A stretch of 64,000 nucleotides of DNA from Trissonchulus latispiculum (GCA_030248195.1 JASAND010017963.1:33403-97402); one strand, 5' to 3'. Shown: positions 23,271 through 34,489, counted from the stretch's first letter. Notes: generated by a model from the sequence alone, not told the origin. Numbers and translations are program-made.

Positions 23271-23512
23271 GCCTCCAACCCCCGGCAATAATTACTGACA
23301 TTCCATGATAAAGTACAGGAAATTACATTATTGACAACAATCTTGGCTCTTCAGTATGGGAATTACGAAAGGTGACGAAGAACTGAATATTCAGATCAAG
23401 CTGGAAAACCTTGTTATCCAAAATTTAGTTCATGCATCACAGTTGATCGTAGCACCCACCGGCTATGGGTTGATTGTTGTATTTATTACTGGAATAGGGG
23501 CTATAGTAGTAT

Positions 23513-24403
23513 CAAGAGTGCATAATTGCACTATATATAAGAAGAAGAGTAAGCCAATAGAGCCGGCTCCTCTTCTTGGCATTGCGTAACGGTGCTCCGA
23601 CCACAATACGCGAATGTTCCCCCGTTTGGTGGGGGGGGTAGCTCTCTTCGACAAAGCATACCCCCCCTCCGTTTGGTGGGGGGGTAGCAGAAAAGAGGTC
23701 CCCGTTTGGTGGGGGGGGTATAGCAGAGGATTACGGTAGTTTTTGTTCTATTTGAAAAAGGGTCCCCGTTTGGTGGGGGGGTATGCAAAAGGGGTCCCCG
23801 TTTGGTGGGGGGGTATGCGACAGGGGTCCCCGTTTGGTGGGGAGGTAGGCAAAAGAGGTCCCCGTTTGGTGGGGGGGGGGGTAGCCAACAGCCAATCAGA
23901 TTGCAGAGACCCCCTCCCCGTTTGGTGGGGGGGGGGGTATAGCAGAGGATTACGGTAGTTTTTGTTCTATTTGAAAAAGGGTCCCCGTTTGGTGGGGGGG
24001 TATGCAAAAGGGGTCCCCGTTTGGTGGGGGGGTATGCGAAAGGGGTCCCCGTTTGGTGGGGAGGTAGGCAAAAGAGGTCCCCGTTTGGGGGGGGGGTCGC
24101 CAACAGCCAATCAGATTCATCCAATTTCAGCCTGACTTGGCGACCCCCCCCCCAACGGGGACCCCCTTCTGCCTACCCCCCCACCAAACGGGGACCCTTT
24201 TGCATACCCCCCCACCAAACGCGGACCCCTTTTGCATACCCCCCCCACCAAACGGGGAGGGGGTATGCTTGCCGACCCCCCCCCCCAACCAAACGGGGGA
24301 ACATTCGCGTATTGTGGTCGGAGCACCGTTACGCAATGCCAAGAAGAGAAGCCCTCTAGTGGCTTACTCTTCTTCTAATATATAATGCAATTATGCACTC
24401 TTG
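23513..24403. mobile_element. G-rich inverted-repeat element built of ~32-bp tandem units, 7-bp TSD
   Basis: The termini are 'caagagtgcataattgca' and its complement, flanked by GTAGTAT at 23506-23512 and 24404-24410. About 130 bases of terminal repeat follow, including 'gcattgcgtaacggtgctcc' and 'acaatacgcgaatgtt'. The left arm then holds about 12 units of 'gtccccgtttggtggggggg' plus a short spacer such as tatgcaaaag. The right arm holds about five units in inverse orientation. The axis lies near 24125. A block starting 'tatagcagaggattacgg' is duplicated at about 23720 and 23935. The open frames here are by-products of the repeat. Confidence 0.88.
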
Positions 24404-24840
24404 GTAGTATTTTATACAGTTAAAACCCACATTTACTTCAAGATCAAGAGTACTGACTAGGAGACTGCGCAGATATGTCGTGGCGAGCCAAGTGTGTACA
24501 TACTACAGACTGGACAAGGCCAGAAAAACAGAGAAACTAGCTGCCATCCGACACTCTTAGAAATCAGTTTTGCAGAAATTATATATAGGCATTTTTGTAC
24601 CTAGTATTTTTAGTAGATAGAAATACACAAAGATTTTGAAAACTATTTCCTGAAAAAATCACTCGTCTAGTGCTAACAGAATTTTAAAAGATTTCAAAAA
24701 TCTGCCAGTCTTGGAAACTACGATCTCTCTCATCCATAGTCTGTTTACGTTATCAGCCTATCGACAATAACTTTTAGCGTAAACTGTGAACCAGTGGACA
24801 CAACAAGTATTTTGTGGTAAATATTAATCAAACTTGTACT

Positions 24841-24927
24841 AATATTATTAATAATAACATTAATATAATAATAATAGTAGTAATAATAATAATAATAATG
24901 ATAATAATAATAATAATAATAATAATT
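24841..24927 (+). repeat. (AAT)n microsatellite
   Basis: A run of taa/aat trinucleotides, imperfect in its first third and regular after about 24880. The surrounding stretch from 24410 to 25550 shows no recognised gene. Confidence 0.9.
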
Positions 24928-25559
24928 GCAAAGAAATATTTACACTAATATAATACTAACATCACTTGGACTATCAATGTCTATACATATCTCCTGTGAA
25001 AACGATGTCCTGTATTTTACACGACCTTTTTATCATTTATTTATATACATAATTTTTCTATCGTTTTTACTGGAACTTAACTTGTTAAGAGTGATGTACA
25101 ATTTTCTCCAAATTATGCTACTACTCTTTCAAACAATTCATTTCATTCATTCTTTCTTCTGGCTACTGTTTCATTCATTAAGTTAATTAGCTCAACCTTT
25201 CACAGACTCTAACCTACATACGTTTCCACTAGCAAAACCTATTCTACAATGAAGGTCCTTTGTTTCAAGAGTTAGCGGCACACTTTTTCTGAAATTTACA
25301 CAAAAAACTGTAGGTGTACCGAGAACTGCTAATGAAGGAAAGTTTGTTGGCACTTTTTCAAAGCCTTAATCAGAATATTTTAATTGGCAAACAAAGACTA
25401 GGATTTGGGGGTGAAGATCGCGGAATTTTGGAACATGTCTTAATTCCTACCCTATTCAATTTTTCTACAAAATTGTGCTCTAGCAAAATCCAGCAAAATT
25501 CTTTTGAAACACATACCTACCAAATACTAATTGATTGACTGTACTTTTAATATTACTTG

Positions 25560-25800
25560 AGAACTTCGGTTAGCGCAGCGGTTGCTTACTTCGCTACAAG
25601 TGGAGAATCATGTCAATGTCAAGTCTAGAATTAAATAATTCTAGCACGTCTCTAACCTCCAGCCAGAAGTCATGCAGTTCCCAGCGAGTGCCTGAGGCAC
25701 GTATCCCTCATCTAAACGTTTATCCGAGGTAGCGAAAGGGGCGGTCATTTTTTCGGGGATGTGGCTACCGGAGCTTTCACAATCGCCGCCTGTAAGCATG
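25560..25800 (+). repeat. Possible tRNA-derived SINE, degraded
   Basis: The start 'ggttagcgcagcggttg' resembles a tRNA box A region. The following 200 bases are GC-richer than their surroundings, with 'gccagaagtcatgcagttcc' and 'acaatcgccgcctgtaagc'. A box B was not convincingly found, so this is tentative. Confidence 0.25.
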
Positions 25801-26636
25801 TGCGGTTATTCAGTGCCACCTTTAAGATCAGAGCTGCTTTCAAAGTTGTTGTTCAAAGTTGAAAAAAGGTGCCTTCCTAACCTAATTACCACACTGGAGC
25901 GAGACGTCCTTGAAACAATAATACGCCATTGATCATTATCTGAATGAAATTGTGCGCGCAGCATCTTGTAGTAAATATATAGCAGTTTTTGTGAAATATA
26001 ACGCACGAAACTACAGTTTAAAATTTTATGTATGTATTTAAAAATTCACTTGGGACATACTTCTCACTCCCTTCCCACAAGCTTTAGCGAGCCCTTCACC
26101 ACGGACGCATTCGGCAAACTGTCTGTGGAGCTAATTTTAGTTATTATTTTGCCAAGAAGTCACTGTAAATCGAAAAGGGGTACCCTCGAAACGTAGCATG
26201 ATGGAGGCGAATGCAAATAATTAGTTGAATAATTAATTAGCAGGGTCCAGCGTGACTTCATGAAAATTCTGATCGGAGAATTCATTCAAATTCATTCCGC
26301 CGAGCTTTTTAGACATGACAATTTCATTCTGACTGAGTCACACAACTATTCCCAACTGCACAAATTCTTAAAGTAAACAAGCCTTGGAGCTATTTTCGTA
26401 TTAATCAGAGTCTAATTCACAGTCTGAAGAAAGCACCCACTTTGGATGCTAAAGGATTGAGCTAATTGGAAACAGTAAGCAAAATCTAACTAAGCGAGAC
26501 TTATATATTATTTGAAACTAATTCACAAATATTTGACTTTGTTTTGACCCTGGGTAAGTCAAATCAACGCATTTTTAAACATATATAGATTCCCTCATAA
26601 TGTCCTTATAAATATTTATGAGCTGTATAACAAGTG

Positions 26637-26680
26637 TGCCGGGATGGCCGAGTGGTTTCAGAACATGTTAGCAACAATCA
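26637..26680 (+). repeat. tRNA-like SINE head fragment
   Basis: The sequence 'gtgccgggatggccgagtgg' resembles the 5' head (box A) of the SINE at 60372-60763, whose own head reads 'gtgccggccgagtggttaa'. Box B and body are absent; the sequence runs directly into another repeat. Confidence 0.45.
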
Positions 26681-26714
26681 TAAATAGGGATTACATATGC
26701 CGTGCTTTCCCTAC

Positions 26715-27445
26715 ACCCTGAAAGACTCGTGTAGAACTTACAGGAATTTTTGCAGTTTCCTACAAAAGTGCTCCTGTGCGGCCAGTCACTTTTGGAGCTT
26801 CCCATAGTTTCCACAAAAGTAACTTTTGTATATTTTACCGGCCACTCGAATAGCAAATATTACAGGAGTTTCCTGCAGAATATACTAAGGAAACCTGTAG
26901 CTTTTTACAGGAGTTTTTTCCGTAGAAAATATGGAGATACCTGTAGTTTTGTTTGACATTTTCGACAATCCTAAATCAGATATCAAACCTGTAGTTTTTA
27001 CAAAACAAAACCTGTAATTTTCACTGGAGCTACCTGTTAATGGGGCAGGGGCGGGTGCGGGGGGCAGCGGCCGCTCCCAAAATATTTTCGGCAGGGAGCG
27101 GCCGTTACAAAAAATCACCCACTGGGTGTTGAAAGACTGAAAATTTGAAAAGTTCAAAAAATTTCAGTCTTCAAAAATTGTGATCACGGTCGCCCTTATA
27201 GGTATACTCAGTTTACGTTATGAACGTGTCGAGGAAACCTGTACAGTAAACCTATAAACCACTGAAAACTACAGGTTAGTCTAACTTGTATTCCATTCTA
27301 CCAAAGTATATCCGGTAAAACTACTAACGACGTCTTGTAGAAATTACAAGATATAACCTTCATTTTCTGCTAAAGCGTTTGTATTTATCATCTACAGAAG
27401 TGATTCCTGTAGTTTCTGATGGAACTTTTCTAAGAGTGATTTGTC
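26715..27445. mobile_element. Inverted-repeat element with 'acctgtag' repeats
   Basis: The right end, read inward on the minus strand, is 'cactcttagaaaagttcc' followed by 'gaaactacaggaa'. The left end 'gtgtagaacttacaggaa' is a diverged counterpart. The interior repeats 'acctgtag' and its complement many times, and has a GC-rich core near 27040-27105. A shorter element with the same end signature lies at 49352-49543. No target duplication was seen. Confidence 0.5.
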
Positions 27446-27849
27446 TGAGTGTCTGTGAGCAGCCGTGCTCTAATGTAGTATCGTAAGAGCAAATGAAAGC
27501 TACTTTTGTCAAGAGTACATAATACATAAGAGTATGTTATGGCTATGTACGTTACGCTACGGTTGACCCAATCCCAAGAACTTGGATGCAAGTGACCCCT
27601 CACCGAAAATTGGTAACCAGTTGAAAAGGGGGTGTGACGCTCACGCGCTCTATGCTTGTGTGTTAAAGCTCGAAAACACTAGCACTACGTGCGCGAATTT
27701 TGTGTCCGTTTCGAGCATTAGAACACATGCATAGCGGGCAAATGTTTTTAAAATTTGCGGTGGGGGGTTCAGCCGTTAGCGTGCAGAGCATGTATCACGC
27801 TTGTAATACATAGAGTATGACAGCTGCCATACTCTTACGTATATATTAT

Positions 27850-27960
27850 CAAGAGTACATAATACTATATCATGTACTCTTGATTAGCGTGCAGAGCATA
27901 GTTTTTGCTCTGACAACATAGAGTGTGCCTAGTGGCACACTCTTATATTATGTACTCTTG
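27850..27960. mobile_element. 111-bp inner copy bounded by ATATTAT
   Basis: It starts 'caagagtacataatac' and ends '...ttatgtactcttg', flanked by ATATTAT at 27843-27849 and 27961-27967. It is little more than one terminal repeat plus an extra internal terminus 'catgtactcttg'. It is therefore probably a deletion or gene-conversion product. Confidence 0.7.
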
Positions 27961-27967
27961 ATATTAT

Positions 27968-29561
27968 CAAGAGTACATGATATAAGAGTGTGCCACTAGG
28001 CACACTCTATGTTATCAGAGCAAAAACTATGCTCTGCACGCTAACGGCCCACCCCCCCCCCCCGCAAAATAGACCCATCTCTTCAAAGATATTTAAGCGC
28101 TATGTTTGTGTTCTAAAGCTCGAAGCAGGCACAAGTGCACGCGCACGCAGTGCTTGTGTTTTCGAGCTTAAGGGGGGGATCACTTTTTCGCCGATTTTTC
28201 GACCATCTCCAATTTTGCTCATTTTCACATATTTTGTAGTCCCCATGGGTCCTCAAAACAAGACAAGTGCGTTTTGCGTAATATTGCTTCTGTCGTTCTG
28301 TACAGCCCTTCAAAGGTGATCTTGACATGTGTTAAACATAGGAAAATGAAAAAGTTAGGTTAAAATGTTTGTGGCAGAAAAATTTTTCGCTGTATGAAAG
28401 ATACAGCGCTGAAACTTTCCACATATGTCAAGGACATATTGTAGAGTGCAGCTATCTAGTTTGGTGCAATTCTGTTGAGTGGCGGATTTTTGGTGAATAT
28501 TTAAAGTCAGAATTTTGGAAAATCCAGCGTTTTTGGACTATGAAAAACAGGACCTACAGTACTCTTTTGCTTGTCCTGAACGATTGGCGAAAGCTACAGA
28601 AATGGCCAATAGATAGCTGCACTCTACACATAAAAATACGTCTTATGAAAGTATTCGCAAGTTTCTATCAACTATAGTAAGCTCAAAAAACTTGCCACAA
28701 AAACAGCAAATTTTGGTAAAAATGGCCATTTTTCATAATTTTCACATTCTTTTGATAATCTCTCACTCATTATGTGGCAAAAAATCACCAAACTTGGCAG
28801 ATTAATATATCCATGCCTGCCACATAATGTGGCCAAAACAAATGCGTCAATATTGAACATGGCCACTGTGGCGGCACCTTTGATCTTTACAGGTGGAAAA
28901 TGCCAATTTTTAAATTTTTTCAAATATAGACAAATTGGGTATCAATCGATAGCTAATGGAACGAGGAGCAACTTTTCTCATAGAACTATGGGTCCAAAAT
29001 GCTGTCTGTGCAAGATAAAACTAGTTAAAGTTATACTGGACAGTCTTCCAAAGTTAGGTCAGTGCAGCACTCAAGCTTGCATTGTGAACGCCTGGATAGC
29101 TAGCCTTGAGCCACGTCTGGCGTAAAATATTACCTTAGTAAAGGCTTTAATTTGGTGTATCGGTCAATCCTATTCTCGATCTCGTTCGGTCTCCACCTGA
29201 CCTTGCATGGCTCATCACCAGAATTTTCAAGTTTTACAGCTTTGAACCTGGATAACTCTGTCACAGTTTGATTTCGAACACTAATATTTGGTCTTGTTTT
29301 TAAGAACATATGGGGGCATATTATGTGTGAAAATGAGCGAAATCCGTGACTATCGATTTTTGACCAAAGTGACCCCCCCCCCTTAAGCACATAAACATAG
29401 AGCGAGTGAGCGTACCCCCGTTTCGACTAGGTACTGATTTGCGGGGGGGGTCACTAGGGTCTGATTTGCGGGTGGGGTGGGCCGTTAGCGTGCAGAGCAT
29501 AGTTTTTGCTCTGATAACATAGAGTGTGCCTAGTGGCACACTCTTATATCATGTACTCTTG
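27968..29561. mobile_element. 1.6-kb inner copy with ~100-bp terminal inverted repeats, 7-bp TSD
   Basis: It starts 'caagagtacatgatataag' and ends with the reverse complement, flanked by perfect ATATTAT at 27961-27967 and 29562-29568. The terminal repeats contain two hairpins, agagtgtgcc-acta-ggcacactct and agagca-aaaacta-tgctct, and then a G/C run. The centre (28350-29110) has further internal complementarity, for example around 'agatagctgcactctaca'. The frames there show no transposase-like motif. Confidence 0.8.
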
Positions 29562-29584
29562 ATATTATGTACTCTTGCTTTTAT

Positions 29585-30463
29585 TTATACAAGTTTCTCA
29601 ATCGGCACCACTTCAGCAGAAAGGAAACAAAAGCCAGTGTTCTGGCTAAAAGCCTGAAGAGCCGTTGACTGAAGACCCCCTCTCACAATGTGATCAAGTT
29701 GACGTTTCTGACTGTGGGCTCTGAATACGGAGTAGTATTCTTGAATGACAAGTATTGTGGCTCGGCTGGCCTGTCTCGGTTAGACATGCTTGGAAACCCG
29801 GGCGGTCGTCTGGGCATCCGTATTGGCTCTACTCCGTGCCGGCCAGAAGCCGGCTTACCGGTTAGACACCGGCCGGCTAACAACACTAATACGGATAATC
29901 AAGTGTCGGCACTCTGAGAGCCTTTTCAAAGAAGAGCAGAGTGTAGAGTATATAGTAGGTACTTTAACTCATTCCTTTAACTCTTTTCATGCTTGACACC
30001 CCCGCTTTCTACTCTTTCCGTTAACTGTTGTAAATTGGATTTCTCTCTTCCGTTTCATTTACCTTGCCTTACCTATTCGAGCATAAAATTAGTATGTAGA
30101 TCAGTTAGTTAGTTACTACATCCACTGGGTTTTTTGGCCTGCAAGATCAACATAATCTTGTGACCGGGCGTACCAGCGTGTAGAGATTGAGTTCACGTAT
30201 TGCAAAGTTCCCCGAAAACACAATGTAAGCTGAACAAGACCGCAAATAATGTAGATGTAGATTCTGGTCTTGTGGAAGGTTGAAAGAAATCCAACTTTTT
30301 GGGTACACACTCAACTGATGTTTGTCTTCGCTTTCGATCTCACTTTTTGCGTCCCCATCCACACAACTGAGCACGCAAGTGGAGTAAAGATAGCCTAGCT
30401 GACTTTCACGTTTCCGTAATTTCTTTAAGCTTCTGTGCTACTCTAAGGCCATATCATTCTTAT
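29585..30463. other. Unassigned intergenic stretch
   Basis: No gene was recognised. Around 29790-29880 there is a GC-rich patch with locally inverted 'gccggccagaagccggc' type sequence. The rest is unremarkable. Confidence 0.35.
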
Positions 30464-30471
30464 CTTCCAGA

Positions 30472-31863
30472 CAGAGTTGGAAGCAGGTCGCGGGTACCCG
30501 CGAGTTGGGCCGGATCGGGTCGCGCCGGGTATAGGTCGAAACTTTCGATCCGTTTCGACCCGCGGGTTAGAGTGGGTTAAATTTTGACCTAATAATTGTT
30601 TGCTCAGGGCTTAGGCATATATAGGCACTCAAAGAGGCCCTTAAAATGCTGCTCCCCACAGTCCTTAACCAAAACGGACAAGAGGTGGAGAGACGAAGCA
30701 CATGGACAGAAAACGTGCCCCCTAAGCCAGACTGACGTGCGGTTATTGTTCATTCCACTCGAAACTGAAGCAACCTCAGTCACCCCCAGGCCAAGGGCAG
30801 TTGTTTACTCCAGCTAAGCTTGGCCCCCGCATATCAACAGCGACTAGGATGGCGGAAACCTAAAGTAGCCTGCTTGGAAGGCAATGGACAAAAGGGGGCT
30901 GCCGAAAAGGAAGGGGAAGGGGCGGCCAAGCTTCAAATAAAAAAGAAGTGAAATGTCCGCATTTGCAAAGCATTGTAAATTTTAAATTTTAATTTTAGAT
31001 TTGAAATTAGATTTATATATAACAGACACAGGGGGACCTTTTTCACCCACCATGTCTACTGTTCCTAAATTATAGCGCTGCATAAATAATTATAAAATAA
31101 TATACGCTATTTCTTATAATAGCGAATAAGCGAACGTTTAAACTTTAACTTAGCTTTTGTGCACAGCACAGTCCTGACCTGACTTTTAATGCCGCTTCCT
31201 TAATGACCACGGTTGTAGGAGTTATATCAGGAGCACAGGAGTCTGCTAATTGCGGACTGTACATCGTGCAATTTCCAAAACTGGAACGTAAAATATATGC
31301 AGAAGCAAGGAAATTTTGACGCGCAATTATGTAACTTTAACTGAACTACAACTACGCAAAAGCTGGAATACGTAAATTTAATTTGACCAAGAATCAAGTT
31401 TTTGCAAAGACAATCAGAAATTTAAATAATATGTATAGCTCGGAAAGCTCAATCAGGGTTTAAACCCATCTTAAACTTAAACACTTTTACGCGAAACTTA
31501 ATATTAAATAATTCGAAATAAATTTCTAGAACTTAGCTTTTAAGCCACCACATCGTATGTCGTAGCTGATGGGACCTCCGACCTAATAATTTGTTTTATA
31601 GGCAAACCTTCCCGCTCATTTTGGATTTTGAAACAAGACAGTTTTATTTGTGGGAACATAGCTGCTTTGAAACTGAATATATAACGTCCATTACTAATTG
31701 TAAACACTGATTTTAGCGTAAATTTTTGACAAATTTTACTTAAACCAATTTTTGGACATTTTGTAACAATTTTGTCCAATTTTCGGGTGGGTCTTCCCTA
31801 GACGAAAGCGGGCCGAGGGTACTCGACTCGCGGGTCAAATTTTTTGACCCGCTTCCAACTCTA
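30472..31863. mobile_element. hAT-like non-autonomous element, 8-bp TSD
   Basis: The ends are 'cagagttggaagc' and '...gcttccaactcta', flanked by perfect CTTCCAGA at 30464-30471 and 31864-31871. Just inside each end are GC-rich degenerate units such as 'gggtcgcgggtacccgcg' on the left and 'gactcgcgggtc' on the right. The 1392-bp interior is AT-rich and contains the dispersed repeat module at 30623-30960. No transposase frame is present. Confidence 0.9.
30623..30960 (+). repeat. Dispersed repeat module, copy 2
   Basis: It aligns block by block with 19485-19800 (for example 'gactaggatggcggaa' and 'gacgtgcggttatt'). Because it lies inside the hAT-like element, either the module inserted into the element or it was captured by it. 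Confidence 0.55.
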
Positions 31864-32045
31864 CTTCCAGAGCTTTAACAATTGAATCACACAAACACAA
31901 TGTATATTCATCTAATCGATGTCAGCTAGTATAAACCGAGGACAATTACGAAACTATTTACAAGCCTAGCGACCGAGAAAACAATTACGAAACTAAAGTA
32001 CTAAAAACAACTTAATGTGTGAGCTTTTGATTCTTTTAGGAAGCA

Positions 32046-32321
32046 ATGGCATTGGCAATTCTAGCTCCGCTGCGTATCTACTTTCTGCTTGCATTACTCC
32101 TTATTCACTTATCCCCGGTCACTTCCTGGGCCTGTTATGCCATGAAGCGTCAGTGTGTGAGTAAGTGTGAGGTTAACGGACTCGGAGAGTGTCTTAGATC
32201 TTGCATTGGCAGCTATCCACGTATATGCAGCATTTATTGCTGCAACGAACGAGAAGAAAGTGACTATGACATCAGCACGACGTCTCATGAAGCAAGAATT
32301 AACCACGATTGGTACCTATAA
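32046..32321 (+). CDS. Small secreted cysteine-rich peptide precursor
   Basis: The 91-residue product starts at the ATG at 32046, seven bases after an acceptor-like 'ttgattcttttag', so an upstream 5' UTR exon is likely. Residues 1-29 are a classic signal peptide with a Leu-rich core (YFLLALLLIHL) and a probable cleavage site after SWA. The mature part carries eight cysteines spaced C-x6-C-x3-C-x7-C-x3-C-x6-C-x3-CC, which could form four disulfides. An acidic, Cys-free tail of about 25 residues follows. AATAAA lies about 97 bases after the stop. I do not recognise the family. The layout is shared by defence peptides, peptide ligands, matrix peptides and venom-like peptides, and nothing here decides among them. 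Confidence 0.7.
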   Translation: MALAILAPLRIYFLLALLLIHLSPVTSWACYAMKRQCVSKCEVNGLGECLRSCIGSYPRICSIYCCNEREESDYDISTTSHEARINHDWYL

Positions 32322-32417
32322 CTGACACTATTTTAGGTAGCTACTTAACTGTTGTTACTGTTATATGTACCCGTGCTCTATTCTGGCTCAATTTTCACTA
32401 GATTACAGCAAATTAGG

Positions 32418-32423
32418 AATAAA
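32418..32423 (+). other. Polyadenylation signal AATAAA for the cysteine-rich peptide gene
   Basis: A canonical hexamer sits 97 bases after the stop codon, which supports the view that the small frame upstream is a real 3'-terminal exon. Confidence 0.5.
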
Positions 32424-33094
32424 GAATGTGGCATCAGAAATTCTGAGTCCGCCAAAGTGCATTTTATGCTGCTTTCTTTAAGTTTCAATTGCAATTCATG
32501 AAATCCAGACATAAACGGCAGACATGAGCCATCTGCGTTATCGATTGCAACTATTAGTTGCTATTGAGGTTGTACAGGCCAAAACGGTCCATTCTAGAAT
32601 TATGAATCGAAGAAACAATGCTAGTTTTTCTTGATTTTCTTCGAGATTAAACGGATCAAGAATAGTTTGCCGCATAATTCTAATCTGTAAGCGTTGAATA
32701 CAAATTCAAAATCAGAAGCACGAAATTTCGAAATGGTCTATGATCTATATTTTCCCAAGTTGCTCAGTGTCTAAACAAATTTAGCTCTAACCCCAGTGTA
32801 ACAGTTGCCACTGCCGCTGCATCCCCAAACTCTTAATATATATACAAATTAGATCATTTAGACTTTATTGGCCGACTTGCACCGTCATAAAACAAAACAA
32901 GTTAACAACAAAGAAAACATGCAATATGAAGATCACATTCAAATAACAATACATACCGCAATCTACAAACCATGAGTTCATAATACACAAGAAAAGTATG
33001 ATTCTATGAGTTTTATCGTGAAACATCCTCTGAATACTAACGGCTGACGCCAGCACCCGCCAATTGGGCACAATTAAATCAAATAAATTCGCCG

Positions 33095-33570
33095 ATTACA
33101 TATTATGCTTGTGTTCTCAAGGTGCATTCATAGTTCCTGTCGCAAGCAGACGCGCGTAGACGCGCGTCAACGCGCGCATGGAAGCGTCTGCATGCGTTCG
33201 TGAGCATGAATTCGTTACAACTGAATTTAAACGGTTAAAACGGCATGTTACAATCTGATGCGTCGACGTTTGCGACTATGAATGCACCTTCAAGCTCGAC
33301 ACAGACGCAAAATTCGCGAACATACTGCTTGTTTTCGAGCTTACAAGCAAATACCGAGTGAGCGTACCCCCGTTTCGACTAGATGTCAATTTACGGCGTA
33401 GTCACTGGGGGGTCCACTTTGCGCGGAAGGGCCAGCCATTAACGTGCACAGGATGTATCCCCTTATAATACTGCTGTCATACTCTTATGCTGTCATACTC
33501 TTATGCTGTCATACGTCCTTATGTATTATGCACTCGTCATGATAATGCTAAAGATTCAAGTTCAGAGAAC
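33095..33570. mobile_element. Remnant of the hairpin-rich family, carrying a nested MITE
   Basis: Blocks 'agctcgacacagacgcaaaattcgc', split by changes, and 'gagtgagcgtacccccgtt' match the interior of the 27510-29577 cluster. The right side degenerates into repeats of 'gctgtcatactcttat'. The left half is separated from the right by the small MITE at 33119-33290. Confidence 0.6.
33119..33290. mobile_element. 172-bp GC-rich MITE
   Basis: The ends 'aaggtgcattcatagt' and 'actatgaatgcacctt' are perfect reverse complements. Inward lie 'cgcaagcagacgcgcg' on the left and 'gcgtcgacgtttgcg' on the right. It is inserted within the hairpin-family remnant, which resumes on both sides. A clean target duplication could not be defined. 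Confidence 0.75.
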
Positions 33571-33828
33571 AGAATAAAAATGTTTCTAGTAGCAATACAC
33601 ACACGAAAGCTTGACGGACAGAGAAACCGGATAAAATACGTATAGGAATGCTAATTAATAATTTCGGGGGACACTTAAACTCAGACCTCTGCGTAGAGCA
33701 CCTCTAAAGCAAGGTGTCAATTTCGGGCTGCACTCACATGGCAATGTCTGGGCTGGGCTGTAGAGTGTAGTAAACAGTTATATACACGCTATGTATATTA
33801 CAACCTAAACTGCACAATATACACTGTA

Positions 33829-34483
33829 TTGCACCAAATAAGTTAAACTTTAGGTTATCTTAATCTCAAGACAAATTAAACTTCAGTTTATCTTCCGATT
33901 AGCTGAATCTGAAGATTATCACTTGTCGACCGTTGCACCAAATAAGTTTAGGATTTACTTAAGACTAACTCCAGTTTAAACCTAAGTAAATGGCTTGAAC
34001 AGCGAGTGTCCCTGAATTTTATGCCGCGAATTTGCAAATTTGCTTGTTTAGTTTACACTTCTTCAGTAAACAGCATTTACTGAATAAGTGTAAAAATATA
34101 AAAATAGCTCAAACATGCTTGCCTCAAGAAGTTCCACCACTGAATAAAACGTAGACGTAAACAAAACAATCTTCCACGAACAAGCTTTTTATATGGAAGG
34201 GGTATTGCGAAACACTTGGCCTTCATTGGGTGTTTTCCATCACGTGGCTGTGCGTGGCTTATTTTGGTTGGCTACTGAGCAGTCACGGTACAAAGGTTTA
34301 ACTTCAAATTAACTGACGATTAACTTCAGATTGAAGAATAGCTAAACCTTTGTTAATCTGATTTGGTGCAATGAGAAAAAGATGAACTTATTAAGTTAAT
34401 CTAGAGTTTATTTAATCTTTAGTTAATCGCAACTCAGGTTTAAACTGAAGTTAATCTTAATTTTAAACTTATTTGGTGCAAAC
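33829..34483. mobile_element. Inverted-repeat element with doubled termini, copy 1
   Basis: On the left the box 'ttgcaccaaataagtt' occurs twice, at 33830 and 33933. On the right its complement occurs twice, near 34365 ('atttggtgcaat') and 34466 ('aacttatttggtgcaa'). Each box is followed inward by runs rich in 'aactt' and 'gttaatc'. The same doubled arrangement occurs at 36165-37031. No coding capacity. Confidence 0.7.
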
Positions 34484-34489
34484 GGCCGA

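Larger units (their letters stand above)
27510..29577. mobile_element. Hairpin-rich element cluster: outer copy containing inner copies
   Basis: The outer copy begins 'caagagtacataatac' at 27510 and ends '...atattatgtactcttg' at 29577. Its flanks CTTTTGT (27503-27509) and CTTTTAT (29578-29584) agree at six of seven bases. Just inside its right terminus lies ATATTAT, and two further copies (27850-27960 and 27968-29561) are each bounded by ATATTAT. Blocks shared with 4921-5311 and 33095-33570 include 'ctaacgg', 'gtgagcgtacccccgtttcg' and 'gcacgctaacggccc'. No transposase frame is visible. Confidence 0.8.

Noticed and set aside
23531..24124. 197-codon Pro/Asn-rich frame resembling a tandem-repeat protein
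   Set aside because: It is the translation of the G-rich 32-bp unit array; frames open on both strands for the same reason.
23600..24300. CRISPR-like regular repeats
   Set aside because: Spacers are not unique, units are inverted across an axis, and the genome is eukaryotic.
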